Shown: positions 1-14,100, numbered from the stretch's first letter. The stretch: 64,000 bases of DNA from Micrasema longulum (GCA_022494885.1 JAGVSM010004201.1:152758-216757), one strand, 5' to 3'. Notes: generated by a model from the sequence alone, not told the origin. Made by a program: numbers and translations.

Positions 1-520
1 GACTTATTTTATTTTATATGTTTTATAAAGGAAACATGATACGACACAACACACATATCAAAACAAGTAGGGAGAATAATTTTTAGGTATAAAATGACAT
101 TTTAATTGGATTCTAATATAATTCAGATTAAGAAATAAATGTTAAAAAATAAAAAAATTTGAATCACAACTTTCTAAATTATATTAGACAGCAGTTGCGT
201 CACATCTGTCACTCAAAATGGACCATAGTTCACAAATATTTACGTTTATTTTGAATGTCGTATTTATGGCCTTTCAACGTTGCGAGTGGGCCAAAACCGG
301 GATATATTATGATTACTTATTTTAAATGACTATGCTTTAAATTTTCCTACGTGTTTTTTTTAATCTAAAAATATTAATATAATAGTTATGATTTAGGATC
401 GTTCTTGTGTAGGAGTAAAAAGGGTTGCTAAAAAGTTGATTTTTATCTATACGTATTTTTCTTAGTTATAGAATGTTACAAAACGAATCTTTCAATAATT
501 AATAGCTGTTTTTCTTTTAG
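1..520. other. Left edge: part of gene A intron 2
   Basis: AT-rich, no exon or repeat that I can name. It ends in the acceptor TTTTCTTTTAG of exon 3 (exon starts at 521). By analogy with B and C the upstream exons 1 and 2 lie outside the window. Confidence 0.6.
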
Positions 521-3500
521 ACCCTGAACCTCTCTTTACTTGGCAGATATCTTTTCCTTAACGAGCCGCCCCCGCCAAGAAGACAAAAAAGGTTTAAAAT
601 ACTCATGTGGAAGTTAGGAATTTATATGGAAGAGCGTCATTTATACTATTTTCACAAAATTAGGTGAGTCTAGATATTATATTAATATTTAAACTACGCA
701 TACGCACACACATATTTTTAAGAGCCGAATAAAACAGTCTGAGAGTGTCTGTTATTGATTTATTAAAAAAAGATTAAATAAGCTTTTAATGACAGCAGAA
801 AAATTCGTTTTAACATCTGAACCAAGTAGATATTTTTTTCTCGAAACAGACCGAAAGAACGGATATTTAAAAAAAATAGAATGACATGCCCAATTTCAGG
901 TAAAACTAACAAAATAAAGTTTTTATTAATTTATAAATTTACTGTATATTAACTACCACGGAATTAATATAACACTAGAGCGTTTGAACATGAATAATAC
1001 ATGGAGTGTCCTCTGGTTAGGTTAGTCTCCATTTAACGTGGCCCAGCCTGTTCTAAGATGGTTTTGTATGGATTTTTTTGTGTTTGAAATTATAACTGGT
1101 TTTATACCAATATTGAAAGACCATTAGTGAGAAAATAAAACTACTAAATGAACAGTGAATTTGAATATAAATTTCTATGTAATAATGTTAATTATTACCA
1201 TTTACTAATTTAATATTTCAAATTTTAGACAGGCGCCGTGGCGCAGTTGGTTAGACGGCTATCTGTGAAACTGGCGTCGCGGGTTTGATTCCCGCCAGTT
1301 GCAAGAAAAAAATCCATGAAATATTTTTTTCTCAATTGGTCTGGGTGTAGTGGTGTATTTTTCATTACCTTCTTCCATATCCCCTCTATCCCACCTGCTG
1401 ACAAGCCTCAAAATAGAGGCTTAGCGGGTTATTCCTTTAAAAAAAAAAAATATAGTTTTTATATTTTAGATTTATTTGAAAATCCATGTCATTCGCAGTT
1501 TACGAAATTTATAATTGGCAATTTTCAAATGTTTTTACCAGGTTCTCACATTATAGTCATAAAAAGATGCTTTCTTTGCGATCTTATTTTATTTTAATAC
1601 GGCTTTATTCTACAAAAAATGTCAAAATCAGTTCGTTATTAGAAAAAAAATAATAATTAAATTTACATTCTGCTAAAAACTGGCATAGAAATAAAAAAAA
1701 AAAAATAAAAATAGCTTACCCGACAGACGTTGTCCTGCCCGAACGTTGGCTTGCCCTGGAAAAAGACTTTTTATTGATAAGTAGGTACATAGGTACTTGG
1801 TTGTGATTTAATTCCAAAACTAAAAATTGTTAATATTCAAATAATTAATTTAAGTAGGTTGAATTCCAAAACATAAAATAAATATTTTTTCAAATATGGC
1901 ATTCTTTTTGCAAACGTCAAACTCCGATCTTCTCCCCAACAGAGGGGTGTACTTATGTGGGAATACGATTTTTTAAAATGTATTAAATTTTATATTATTT
2001 TAGTATTACCAAAAATCCAATGAAAATAAAAAAAATAGAAAGAAATTATAAGGAATTTAAGGAAAGAATCTGATTGAGATCCATAAAAAACAAATGCTGT
2101 TTGTAAACATTCAAAAACAATTTTTTTTTATGCACAAAAAAACTAAACCTTTTCATTTTTTTGTCAATGCACTCTCCTCGAATGCAATCCTTGTAGATCG
2201 ATGAATAAAACATTTATGCTATTTACTTCTTTTTTACACATTAGATTGAAGATTTTAATATCTACGAACACGCACAGCGCAAAGATCTGTGTTTCTCCGA
2301 AAACCGCACGTAAATCGGTTAAGCCGTTTAGAAGGAGTCCAGTGACTAGGAAACGAGTATAGAGAAATCGATATATTTCGTTTTGCATTGTCAGTTTTTT
2401 TAGTAAACATTCTTACGGCAATAAAATAAAAATAATTTTCAGTATTCGAATGCTGTAAAAAATGGCTCTGATTTTTTATATTTTGACACTTGTAAATAAT
2501 ATACACTGTAAACTTATATTTTCCCCCATCAAAATTGTTATAATCTTTCAACACTAATTATGTATCTACCTACTTAAATGCAGTATTGTATCTTTATGTT
2601 TATAAAGCATATTGTCATTTAATACTGTCATGTAAAAGCCCAGTGGGCATCTATAATAAATAAATAAATAACAAAAAAAATATATGTTAAAACACAATAA
2701 AATCATATTTCCTAAGGCGCAAGCGCATTTAGTAAAAACGGGAAACAATTGTAAAAATACATACTATTCAATAATAATAAATCCATCAACGTGTATGGTT
2801 TAATATATCCAATTTTATGGTATATTCTTAATGTATGTACTTTATTTTCGGCATCATGGTGTAGTTGTCAGCGCGTTTGCCTACCATGCAAGAGGTCTCG
2901 GGTTCGATTCCCTATATAATTGACATAAAATATTTATTTAAAAATGTGTGTTTCATAGTCCCTGGACTGGCACCTGAGGCGTACGACTGATCATCTTACC
3001 TTGATGTAACAAAAATGATCAATATACGCTGCGATTGGTTTACCGATGCAGTGCCCAATGCACCATTATGTGCGGAAAGGGAATGATGGTGATGACATTA
3101 TAAATTCCAATGAGGAGAAAAACTGCCTCAAAATGAAAAATAAGCCAGCTGTCAAACTAAAAAACAAACATTTCTGTATAATGCCGACTACTAAAACAAG
3201 CCGAAAAAATAGAAACGTACTTGGAGATACAAGTAATTAAAAAAAAAATCAGCTTTTTTTAAAATGGGTTAATTCTGCCTGTACTGTTTTTTTCCTTGCA
3301 TTCAGGCACGATCCTTTCGCCAACTGCTCGGTAAACAATTGTTATCTGGACTACAACGACACGTCCGCTGCAGACGCTGATGCCATAGTCACGACGCTCC
3401 ATCAGTACCACGGAGCCAAGAACCTCCCTAACGTCACCAGACCAGCTGGCCAACGGTGGATATTCACTACGGATGAGAGTCCTCATCACACCTTCGCCCT

Positions 3501-6500
3501 GGGAGAAGGAGAGTGGCCCGACTTAGTAGGAATCTTCAACTGGTCATTGTCTTACAAGTAAGAATTTTTTATTAACATTTGGTTCATTATTATTAGAAAA
3601 AGGGAAAACACTCAACAAAATTCATTATAATTTATTTTAGAAATAAAACAATGGGTGACACTTAAATCCAAAATAATGGATAAAGTTTTAAATCCACATA
3701 GAAATACTTAATGAACATCATCGAAAAACTCGTCTGCATCTGTTGGCACTACAATTATACGGTATCCTGATCAATTTATTACTTGGAAGGTTAGGTGATC
3801 AGTCTAACACTTCAGGTGCTCGTCTAGAGACAAATAAATATTGCGATGTAAAACCATTATATGAACAAATTTTTGATGATGACCTTCCCAGAAATCGAAC
3901 TTGGGACCTCAAGCATGGTTAGCGAACACGTCAACCACTACATTTGTTGAAAGGAGGACATATCTCGAGCCCACTGGGTGATATTGCATGATTGGCCCAT
4001 TTTACACCGCGGCAAAAATCTACCAGGCATTATAAAATACAATGCGGTTGATCGATAGCTATTATTTTACAATTATTTACTTATTTTATTTAATCAGTAC
4101 TCAATGAGACCGACTAATCTCCAGTCTATTTCCTTTTGCAGGATTTTTACCTGGGAGTACTCGCTAAATTTAAATAATGATTTTGATAAAATTATCATTA
4201 AAATCTCTTTTGTTAAGTTTTACTATATTATTTGAATCGGGTTGTGGTCCCGTGGCTAGTGTTGCGGACTAACGGATCAGAGGTCCGAGGTTCGAACCCC
4301 ATTCTACCACAACTTAATTTCCATTTTCTCATAGTGAGTTATTTACAACTCGTTGAAAATGGTGATCAAAATTGAAATATTTGGGTAATTTATAAGAACG
4401 CCAATATTTCTCTTTTTTTAAAATAATTTATTAACCGAGGCTTTTTTATTGATATTTTTACTAAAGTCATTAACTATGGAGTTTATTATTAAAATTTAAT
4501 AGGTACTAACGAATCTAACAAATGTCAATCCACTATAATTTTACCGTGCCGTTTAGATTAAGATGATTTGTGTTAAATAGGCTATTCTCCGTCGGGTATC
4601 ACGCGGCTGGTTTTTTTATTTGGAAATCCTCGTAATAATGAACAGACTTTACATAAATATTAATTCTAATAAACTTTCCGTTTGATTACGAGACATGTGT
4701 ACAAAGATTTTTACATACTCAAAATATTTATTTATTTATTTTTCAGAGCTGAATCTGACGTTCCGTTTCCGTACAGTAGAACTGTTCCAAGAATACCACC
4801 ATTACACGTAGACGATTCTGCGAACTTCTCATCCAGGTTCCACAAGCTAGTGCCTAATGCATACAAGAAACAGCGGCATGTCCTGCTGGCCATAATGATG
4901 TCGAACTGTGGAAGTATAAACAAACGCCTGGATTATTTAACCGAATTGCAAAAACACATTCATGTCGATTTCTACGGAGGATGTGGGGATCAGGCTCAAT
5001 TTAAAGATGTGTGAGTTGTTTTCTATTTTTAAAAATTTAATCCCAGTCAGTGAATGATTCACTCCCTCTTTTCTCAATCCAATGAAGTGCATATGTAGGG
5101 ATTGGGTTGCTGAGGGTTGGAGCTCCTACCCCAGTTCGAGATTGACAGAAGACACGAGGTTGGTGTTTGATGCGTATTTATTACATGGCAAATAAATAAT
5201 TAATTGATTTATGTAGCGAGAGTGATACGGCGATGAAGAGTTGAATACATGCTGAAACTGAATTGCTGCACAGCAAGGTTGACATGCTTGGGCCGACTGG
5301 GCGTTCCCACGCCTTGTGGTCTCTTTATAGGCCACGTTACTTTTTTCATGTGTCTATGGCGTGAATGTACTGCAGGATGTCGCTTGTATGTCTTGCAGAA
5401 TATAACGTATTGTCTTCAACGTAAAATGATGACTTGCTTCATCGATCGTCGCACTATATTTTAGCTGAAATGATTTAGCACGTGTGCGTGTCATCGATAC
5501 TATGTAGTTCTGGATTGACTTCTTTCAGCTTAAAGATGATAAGGCTACCAGATTACAAATAACTACTTCGGGCAGCTTCTCTCGTTCGGGAACGAGAAAT
5601 TTTTTCGCGTATGTGGGCACCGCCATGGAGACTTATGTTCTCAGATGCAGTGTGCGGTATGTGGTGGGCAAGATTTAAAAAAAAAAATCAATTTAATCAG
5701 ATTTATAGGGAAATATTTGAAGGGTACATAGCATAAACGGGCTCATTAATAAATAACGAACGTTACTAAAGAGAAAAAATAAGAATTAAAACCTTATTTG
5801 TGGGACATTGGGTTCATGTATTATAATAACATAGGTTTTCAATTAATGTAATATAAAATATTATGTTTAATGTTCACCATAAAATCACATATAAAAATAT
5901 CGCATATAGATTATTTCCTACAATTTATAAAATAGGGAGCTACATTTTTTTATTTCTTACTAATTCGTTCTATTGAACTCTTCATTAGAAAAAAATGTTC
6001 AAGCCGTGTACCCTTCATTATTAATCATATTTCTAATGCAATTAAAACCATATTGAACGGATTAAAAACTGAACATGAATTGATATTCCTGCGTGTCGGT
6101 TTAACGACTATGAAAAACGAAACCTGTGTAACAATGCAAAAATGTTTTTATTTTTGTAAAAAACACGTGATTAATGGATTTTCACAGTCTATCTTTCAAA
6201 AGACAATTTTTAAAACGTGGGCCTTCAATTGTTTTATCATGGCGTTTTCTAAAATGCGTTTTGATTATATTGTACGTTTGATATAGATTAATGTTATGGA
6301 TAACATAAATAGTGTCATTTTTCCAATGCAAACTTCATAATAATAAATCATTACCAAAAAACATAATACAGTTATTTTTTTAATTGGCAGTACCTATACC
6401 AAAATAAAAGCAATCGTTGTTCCCGATTCCTTATCAAAAAAGATCAATACACCTTTGCATGCGTTTAAACTAGAACTCGTATAAGCACTAGAAATTAAGA

Positions 6501-7370
6501 AAGTCTGTCTGTGCCCACTACCAGGCTCAAAAAAATAGTAATAATTCTTTTCAAGAAAACTGCACAAGCTTCTACACCAAAATATCAATTAATATTCAAG
6601 CTTTGTCAACAACCAAATTTAAAAGTTTTGTTAAACACCAATTCTTTGAAAAGGGCTTTTATAAAATTATTGAAAATTTGGAAGACAAAATATATTGGCA
6701 ATAAATAATTTATGTATATCGATATTAAATTGTAAAGTTTATTTGATTGATGTTTGCAGGAGATTCTCTTATGAATCCTATGTAAAAAAGAAGTTGGAAT
6801 TATATTGATTCGTTAGATAACTATAGACACCAAATTTATTAATATTATTTTTTAGAAAATAAAAATTTGGTATTTTTTAGAAAATAGAAATATTATTCTT
6901 TTTTTAGGTGTGCAGGAAGTTATGGCGATGACTGTCCTCCGCTTGAACAATATCTGTTCTACCTCGCGTTCGAGAACTCAAACTGCGACCAGTACATTTC
7001 GGAGAAGGTTTTCACCCACGGGATCAGAAAAGGCAACGTGCCAATCGTAATGGGGACAAAATCCGAAGTCTGCCGCGTTTTCTTGCCCCCAAATTCCTTC
7101 ATGAACGTGAGAGATTTCAGAACGCCAAAAGAATTGGCTGATTTTGTTCTGTTCATTAACGCCACGTTCGAAGAAAATTATTTGATGTTCCACGAATGGA
7201 GATCACAATTTTCAGTTTTAAATGAAGATGGATACTTTAATGCTCCATCTTATCACTACTGCAGAATATGTGAGGCGCTGAACTATAATGATGAAAGTTC
7301 GAAAGTTTATCAATACGAAGATTTAAAACGGTTTTTGGATCCAATAACAAACTGCGATGATATTAAATGA
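521..7370 (+). CDS. Gene A: alpha-(1,3)-fucosyltransferase C-like, 5' partial
   Basis: Predicted Golgi type II glycosyltransferase of family GT10, transferring fucose from GDP-fucose to a glycan acceptor. The visible exons are 521-663, 3306-3557, 4747-5010 and 6908-7370 (TGA stop), all with AG/GT borders; they sum to 374 codons including the stop and run in one frame. Exon 3 reads LSLLGRYLF...YMEERHLYYF. Exon 4 begins HDPFANCSVNNC and holds RWIFTTDESP and FNWSLSYK. Exon 5 begins AESDVPFPYS and holds MSNCGS. Exon 6 holds FENSNCDQYISEK, the family's donor-binding signature, and ends with YCRICEALNYN. The start, membrane anchor and stem exons lie left of the window. Oddities: PYS where B, C and D have PYG, and LSYK for MTYR. 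All exons are open, so it looks functional. Gene B starts only 0.8 kb downstream on the same strand. The family is sure; the exact linkage and substrate are inferred. Confidence 0.93.
1230..1450 (+). mobile_element. SINE family 1, tRNA-headed
   Basis: The tRNA-like head has an A-box-like TGGCGCAGTTGGTTAGAC and a B-box GGGTTTGATTCCC at 1281-1293. An unrelated body follows (TCAATTGGTCTGG, AATAGAGGCTTAGCGGGTTATTCC) and ends in an A-run. A body fragment recurs at 22081 and an inverted head at 12301, so this is a retroposon, not a tRNA gene. Confidence 0.85.
1714..2375 (+). repeat. Repeat family R (~0.7 kb), copy 1
   Basis: Begins CCCGACAGACGTTGTCCTG, has a middle block CAAATATGGCATTCTTTTTG and ends after AAATCGGTTAAGCCGTTTAG. 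The same order is found at 21402 and, inverted, at 48488-49187. All copies share both ends, with no coding region that I recognise. It lies in intron 3 of gene A. The class is unknown; a non-autonomous DNA transposon or retroposon is possible. Confidence 0.8.
2849..3100 (+). mobile_element. SINE family 2, copy in gene A intron 3
   Basis: The tRNA-like head has GGTGTAGTTGTCAGCGCG and a B-box GGGTTCGATTCCC near 2900. The body reads CATAGTCCCTGGACTGGCAC, ATACGCTGCGATTGG and GATGCAGTGCCC. The same body is found at 23571, 12985 and in two inverted copies at 54.0-54.6 kb. Confidence 0.82.
4238..4390 (+). mobile_element. SINE family 3, copy in gene A intron 4
   Basis: The head has GGTCCCGTGGCTAGTGTTGC and a B-box GGTTCGAACCCC at 4289-4300. 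The body is TAGTGAGTTATTTACAACTC then GAAAATGGTGATCAAAATTG. Inverted copy at 12854; diverged copy at 52222. Confidence 0.8.
5566..5687 (+). mobile_element. 3' UTR fragment of the R1-like LINE
   Basis: This segment matches the reverse complement of 31421-31540 at the 3' end of the large LINE. The shared block runs from TTCGGGCAGC through GTGGGCACCGCC to GTGCGGTATGTGGTGGG. Only about 110 bp of the 3' end was copied. A short A-rich tail follows. It lies in intron 5 of gene A, in the opposite orientation to the large copy. Confidence 0.85.
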
Positions 7371-8194
7371 GGGTTTGAAGTTAAAAATCCAAATGTAAAA
7401 CTACTTGAATAAAATATGGTTACGGTGTTTTTTTCTTCTTTGGCATATTTTTTTAAATATCTCATTTGCGCAGCAACTTCCGATGACAACCGTCATCAAG
7501 CGGCCGGCAGGACCATATATTACGGACGCCTACAGGAGAGTCCTCACCGCGCTTGCCGGCTTTACAATAATAATTGCTATTTAATTTCATTAGCATGCGA
7601 AATTGATAAGCTTGGCCGGTGTAAAAATATGTTTTAGATGACATCGTAAAATTGATTCACTTGGTAAAGTCAATTATTTTGAGATTTACAAAAATTAACT
7701 TGTCGGGAAATGTTTATTTGTTTTTTCTCCCATTTAAGGTTAACGAGTTTTTGTAGGAATGTTTTTTTCATGATCTTATTCCATAATATTACAGAATTAA
7801 AAAAAAGTTTTTCAGTGAATGACTTTAAAAGCATTATAGAATTAATTTCTAAACGAAATTGTATTGATTAAATTCATATGTTAATGCTAATAATGCCATC
7901 ATAATAAGTACGATATTATATTCGATATGAATCAAGTTTTACGTCACAATAAAGATGGTAAAGATATTCTGAAGTACCATTTCCACATGTTTTTTTATTG
8001 AAACGCGTGAAAGATCAATATTTGCCAAGTCAAACTTACAACTTAACAGATTAAAAATCGTAGATTTTTAGCTACGTGTATTGCTAAAACACTTTCTTTA
8101 AGTAGAACTGTTACGTCTTGTTAACCTTAGTCAGTAAAATTTCATGAACTTTTTGTTATTATTTGTATTTTTGAACAAATCATAAATGATCAAT
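7371..8194. other. Intergenic space between genes A and B
   Basis: About 0.8 kb holding the 3' UTR of gene A and the 5' region of gene B. There is a somewhat GC-richer patch at 7470-7620, and the rest is AT-rich. I see no coding exon, tRNA-like head or clear TATA box. The promoter of gene B should lie here. Confidence 0.5.
7408..7413 (+). terminator. Poly(A) signal of gene A
   Basis: A canonical AATAAA hexamer lies 38 nt after the TGA stop of gene A. It is a plausible polyadenylation signal and would give a very short 3' UTR. Position is the only evidence. Confidence 0.5.
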
Positions 8195-11100
8195 ATGCGG
8201 TTGAAATCATTCATGATCTTAAGCGGAACAGTGACAGTGTTCACGACATTAATTTTATTGATATACTCAGATTTTATTAATTTATCTAGAATTGAACCAA
8301 AGTTCGAATTCATGACGGACAGACAGTTAGAAAACTATTTCAGGAAACATCCTAAATTAATCGAAGATTTTTTCAATCACAAATGGGTAAGTAATAATTA
8401 AAACTATCAACATTAATATTTATAATATCTATTAAGACCTAATAAGAAATATGGGTTCAAAATTGCATTTTTCTCTCTAAAAAAAGGCTGAGCCGTGTTA
8501 GATGGAGACTGACCTAACCAGAAGGTACTCCATATCTATGTTAAAATGCTTTAGTGTCATATAGTATTACACTAAAAACATATTTATTTCCTAAAAACAA
8601 CACGAGCATCCTGCTTAGAAAGGTAGAAGAGATAGGTATAAAAAATAAAAATACAATATCGACCGTGTATAGGTCACCCACAATACACCCACAATTCTGT
8701 AAATGTTTTAAATAAATTGCATAGACCTTTTATATGTATATTCAATTCAATAGATATTTGCAGTTCAAATCCTACTGCTATAATGTAAATAAGACCTACG
8801 CTATTGGTTTAAAACACATTTGTAATATGTAGTGAAAGCGAGTTTTCCAGAATTGTAAATGAATGTATTTGAACTAAGCTGGGTCGATACGCGTGTATAA
8901 TCTATATATTTGTGATTGTAAAACTTATTTGATTAAATAAAAAACATTAAATGAATATAAAAGATAAGCAGATATTTAAATTTATTTCAACAGAGCAACA
9001 TTTACAAGTCCTGTAAATACCTAGACTTCCATATTCCATTCTCAAAAATGTTTTCCCTCTCTGTTGAAATAAATTTTAATATGAATAACTCCCCAGTGAG
9101 GAAATCATTTGGACAACATTTGGACATACTAAAACATTGTTGGATAAACAGATAATTTAATTTTAAAATACTAATATTGCAACATGTCTCTGCATTTTTC
9201 TTTCTTCATATTTTGATTAAAATTGCGTATATTTCGTTCGTTCATACACACTTATAATAACACTATTTTTACTTTACCCATGCGCTATATAACTAAGATG
9301 TCGTTGTGTTATTTTTTTATTTTTATACAAGGTAAACTATTTAACCTTCCTTAACTTTAAATGGAAAACACAAATTAATATAGGATGTTATAAAAATATT
9401 ACAAACTCAGTAAAAGTGGTGCAAAGATTAATTATTTAAGTGATTGAAAAAAAACATCAACATTCCCAACACAACAAAGATAATATAAAAACAAAACTTA
9501 ACATGAAACTTTTCACTTAGATACCAAAATAATATTGAAATGCCAAAATTGAACATGAAAAATGTTGAAAATAATTACATACATCAAGGAATTAAATTAT
9601 TCAACAACTTGCCTCACCAACTAAAAATTATCAAGGACCACACTAAGCATTCTAGCTGATGTTAAAAATATTTATTTATCAACCACCGTAATTTTTTATT
9701 TTTAGACCAATATTTACATACCATTTTTTTATATACTGTTTTTAACAATATTTTATGTGAATGTATATTCTTTTGGTTAGCGACTCGAAGCATTATTTTA
9801 CTTATCAGTCTCATCACTATATTATATTATGCGGTTTGGCGAAAGAAACATGCGTTGTCATTGTTTCGAGAAAAACTAATTTTTAGTCTTAAAAGCGTTT
9901 TAAACATTATCGGTGAATGAAATGCTTATCTTCTTTTTGCATATTTGTGATTAATGAACATTTTTTAATGATTCCAAATAAATAGTCGTTAAAATGATCA
10001 GCAAATAAAAGTATTATGCAGATTAATATAAAAATAAACCATATTGTAGGAGGAAGAAACGTACAAGTATGCTTTATACGCGGAAGAAACTTTCAAAATT
10101 AATGCAATTTTAAACTAAGTGACATTCCAAAAAAAATATTTTGGGTTAGTTTTTGTCAAGTGCCTAGAAAATATGAACGATATTAATAGCAGAATTTATA
10201 TTTGGTAAAGTTATTATTTTGCCCTTCAGCTGAGTCACAGATAATGTGTAACTCACGAACAGAATTACAGTAATATGCATTTTTCAACACGAACTGATCA
10301 GCGCATGGCTACGCTTGTTTCTTAAAATTATGCGCGAACTTCGAATCTTTCTTTTCCATATCATACTGCTCGCATTTCTTCAGCTTTGCCCAAAATTTTA
10401 AATACGTTTTGCCAATGATTGGGTGTATATTACGATATTTTGATAAGGACACACTGGTGCAAACAATAAATATACAACTTCTCACATTTAACACATTTAC
10501 TGTAAATACCTACAACTTTTCACATTTAACTCAAATCTGTAAAAATCATGACGCATGTTTCTTCCGCCCACCCTTCATATATATTTTTAAATGCCATATT
10601 ATATAACATGTTAGGGGGGGGGGGGTTGGAAAGTGTAGTGCCTTGGTTCATTTTTAAACCAAAAAGTGGGCCGTATCGAAAAGATATTTGATTATATTTT
10701 AGGGGAATATTATTTTTCAAAGCTTTTTTAATGTGAAACACCGCCATGTTATTGAATTTAAGTCGTTTTTTAGTACATGAATGTAAAATTTCTCCTGTAT
10801 CCTTATTAAAATCATGATCTGAATTTATGAGATGATTGGCAAACTCTGAAGTGGTTATATACTAATATTTACTAACATTATTTAAAATGTTTGACCGTAA
10901 AATTAATGCTTTAAACACAAATAATATTTTATAACAATATTGTCAGCTATAAGTTTATCTTATCTTAACTTGTCTCCTATAATATAAATATTAATTTATG
11001 AACTAACACTTTATTCTTTCTTTTTTATTGAAGGAAGATAATTCAGACTCTTTGTCCCTCCTAGACGAATACGAAGAATTTTCTTCGGAAGAAAGTTCTA

Positions 11101-14100
11101 TAGATATGATTTTACGACCACCTTCGAGGAGATACTACTCTCCGGATTCCCGCTACTCCTCATCTTCTTCATCCGAAGAATCATACGATCACTCTGGGTC
11201 ATCATCCCAAGAGGAAACTGGATCATTTGGAACCCAACAATACTTTAACGAAAGAAGTGTAAGAGAATGAACTCATTTTTCATACCTACTGTTTAATGCA
11301 TTTCATAAGGACAATATGATGGAGATTAATTATTTTAATTTGTTTAAATTTAAATTTTTGTTGAAATTTTGAAAAAAAAGCAGATTTATATAGTTTCTTT
11401 TTTAAATAAAAAGCATGCACTTTTATTATTAATTTTCTTAATTTTATTGTCAAAAAAATTGTGTTTTAAATATTAGCACTTATTTTTTATTTTTTGATAT
11501 AAATATCGTATTCTTCCAGTAGCCTTTATTTAAATTTGAAATAAAATGTATACTCACACACAGGCCATGCCTTTGTAGGATTTTTTTTGTGTTTGTATTG
11601 TTTTTTTTTTTTGTATTTTTAACCTATTATAAAATGTAAAGAAAAATTTACAATAAATAAAATAACATGGATCAAACATGAAAATGGCACGCTTGGGCAT
11701 AAAGTTCTAAGGCGTTTTAATCAAATAAAGAAAATTAAAATACAATTTGTATTAAAGATTGTAAATAAAAATAATTAATAAATCATTAGTTCGATAGCGG
11801 TGTGTAATTACAATGCAATTTGGATGGACAAAACAGTTGACTATCATAATTTAACATATTATTTTATTTAAAACAAGAAAAATATTTATTTTTAGAATTA
11901 TACTTTATATTATTGTAAAACTATATATTATATATAATATTGTAATTGATGTGAGTGATACACTTAAAAACAAAATAATACATTTGACTCTCCGGAACGT
12001 GTCCATGGGCTAGTGCAGAGGAATATATTTTTTTGAATGTATTTATGTATTTTTATGTTGGATTACTGAAATGAATAAAAATATCGAAATAATACGCGGC
12101 TCTTCTTTCGTTTGTCGCTATTAAGATTCTTCGATTTTCTCGGCTGTTCAGATTATTTAAAATATCCAGATTTATAAAAAAAGAATAACTCGCCAAGCCT
12201 CCGTCTTAGAGATTTGGAAACAAGCGGGAAAGAGGACATGCAAGGCAGTTATGAAAAATATACCACAATACCCAGACCAATTGAGAAAATCTCTCTAGGG
12301 TTTTTTCTTTTAACTGGCGGGAATCCAACCCGCGACGCCAGTTTCACAGTTAGCTGCGCCAAGGGGCCTGTCCCAAAATACTTCCATAATATGTCTTGTG
12401 AAAAAAAATAAAAAATTACACAAAATTTATTGTGATGTTTATTTTCCTATCATGACAGCACCGAAAGCAAACATCAGATCATGTTACTTTTAAACTTTTA
12501 TATGGAAATATAAACCTTGTAGAAGTTTCTATAACTTATCCAAAATACAAAGTGCATTTATTAGCAATAAATCTTGTAGTGTATTTCAATTTCATCACCA
12601 TCATATGTAATTCCCTTTCCGCATCGAATATTTAGTGCTTAGGGATACATATCGGATCACGTATTTTGATCATATTTGTTATAATATGAAGGTAAAGTAC
12701 TCATGTTCCAGGCGTGTTCTATGTGCGAAATGTTTCGACTCGATGATAAAAATTCTGAATAAGAAAATCGAAAATCGAAAGGAGATAAGTCTGCGTCACC
12801 GTTTTTTTAAAAAATAAATATTTGCCTTCTTATGATTTAGGTACGCAAATATTTGAATTTTGGGGGCCATTTTCAACGAGTTGTAAATAACTCACTATTA
12901 TAAAATGGGAACGTGGAAGAGCGGAGTGCGAACCTTGGACCTCTGATCCGTGAGACCGTGACACAAGCCACGGGACCACAATCCGATTGTATAGTGGTTA
13001 CACATTCGCCTACCATTTTTGAGGTCCTGGGTTCGATTTCTGGCAGGGTGGATGTGAATATTGATTTTAAAAGTTTTTGAACTACAATATTTCTTTGTTT
13101 CTGCACTGGCACCTGAAGCGTGATCGAACTTCACTCCATTTAGTTTACTGATGCAGTACACTTAAACTAATACACAGTCACTGGTGTGGTCCAGAAATGA
13201 TGCTGGGCTGGTCATAAACCCCCAGAGTCTAGAAGAACTAGAAAAGTCCTGAAATAGCTACCCAGAACAAGCAGAAGAAGTGTAGGCAGGCCTCAGAGAA
13301 GGTGGTCTGATGACATAACACAGGTTGCAGAAAGTGGATTGGATACCATTCGCTCAGGACAGGGAGACGTGGAGATCTAAAGGGGAGGTCTATGTTCACC
13401 ACTGAACACGAGAGGGATGATGATGATAACCCTATGCAACGCTAGATGCGGAAAGGGGGATGATAAAAAAACGTTACAAGGAAAAAGGGTTAGATTTTGG
13501 TTTCCACGAAAATTGACAGTGAATTTATTATTTACATTTTTGCATTTGTTTTCAGCAATTCGGTCTTTCCGGACTCGGAGAATATCTATTTTTGAATAAT
13601 CCTCTGCCAGAAAGAAGAAACAAGACATATAAAATACTAATGTGGATGTTCGGAGAGTACATGGAAGAACGCCATTTATATTATTTCCACGAACAAAGGT
13701 AGGTTTTTAGGATGTGGTCTGATAAAGCTACTGTAAACATGCTGTAAAAATTAAATATTTAAAAGCAAAATAATATTCTTAAAAAAACATAATCTAAAAA
13801 TGACGGAAAAAGGGGTTTGAACTTTGCACTGATCTATTTTGTAATTTAAACATTTTTTTTAACGATCATTGAATTCATAATTTAACCTAGAATTTAAGAA
13901 AAATACGACAATTTTTTTATTATTAAAATGCATGTATTTAAATACCAAAATTTATAGATTTTTCTTTAATAACTTTCCTGTTTAATTTATTACCATCAAA
14001 TCACTGGATTTATTAAAACTCAAATACTTTGTCTTTATATAAGTATCAGTGTTGAGTTCCTTAGTTATTACCAAATTTTACAAAGAGTACCCAATCTGCT

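Noticed and set aside
1230..1305. Possible tRNA gene.
   Set aside because: The same head and body recur at 12.3 and 22.1 kb and the cloverleaf does not close well. It is a tRNA-derived SINE.
3046..3240. 64-codon open frame after a SINE.
   Set aside because: It starts inside the SINE body, has no recognisable motif and is Lys/Asn-rich as expected of AT-rich DNA.
5100..5560. Possible solo LTR (GC-richer stretch with CTTTATAGGCC).
   Set aside because: I found no matching second copy, TG...CA ends or target duplication. The similar-looking stretch at 16.38-16.53 kb does not align convincingly.
8186..8194. Upstream in-frame ATG of gene B as the start.
   Set aside because: Poorer context (T at -3), and the ATG at 8195 aligns with the starts of genes C and D. 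Use of 8186 would only add three residues.
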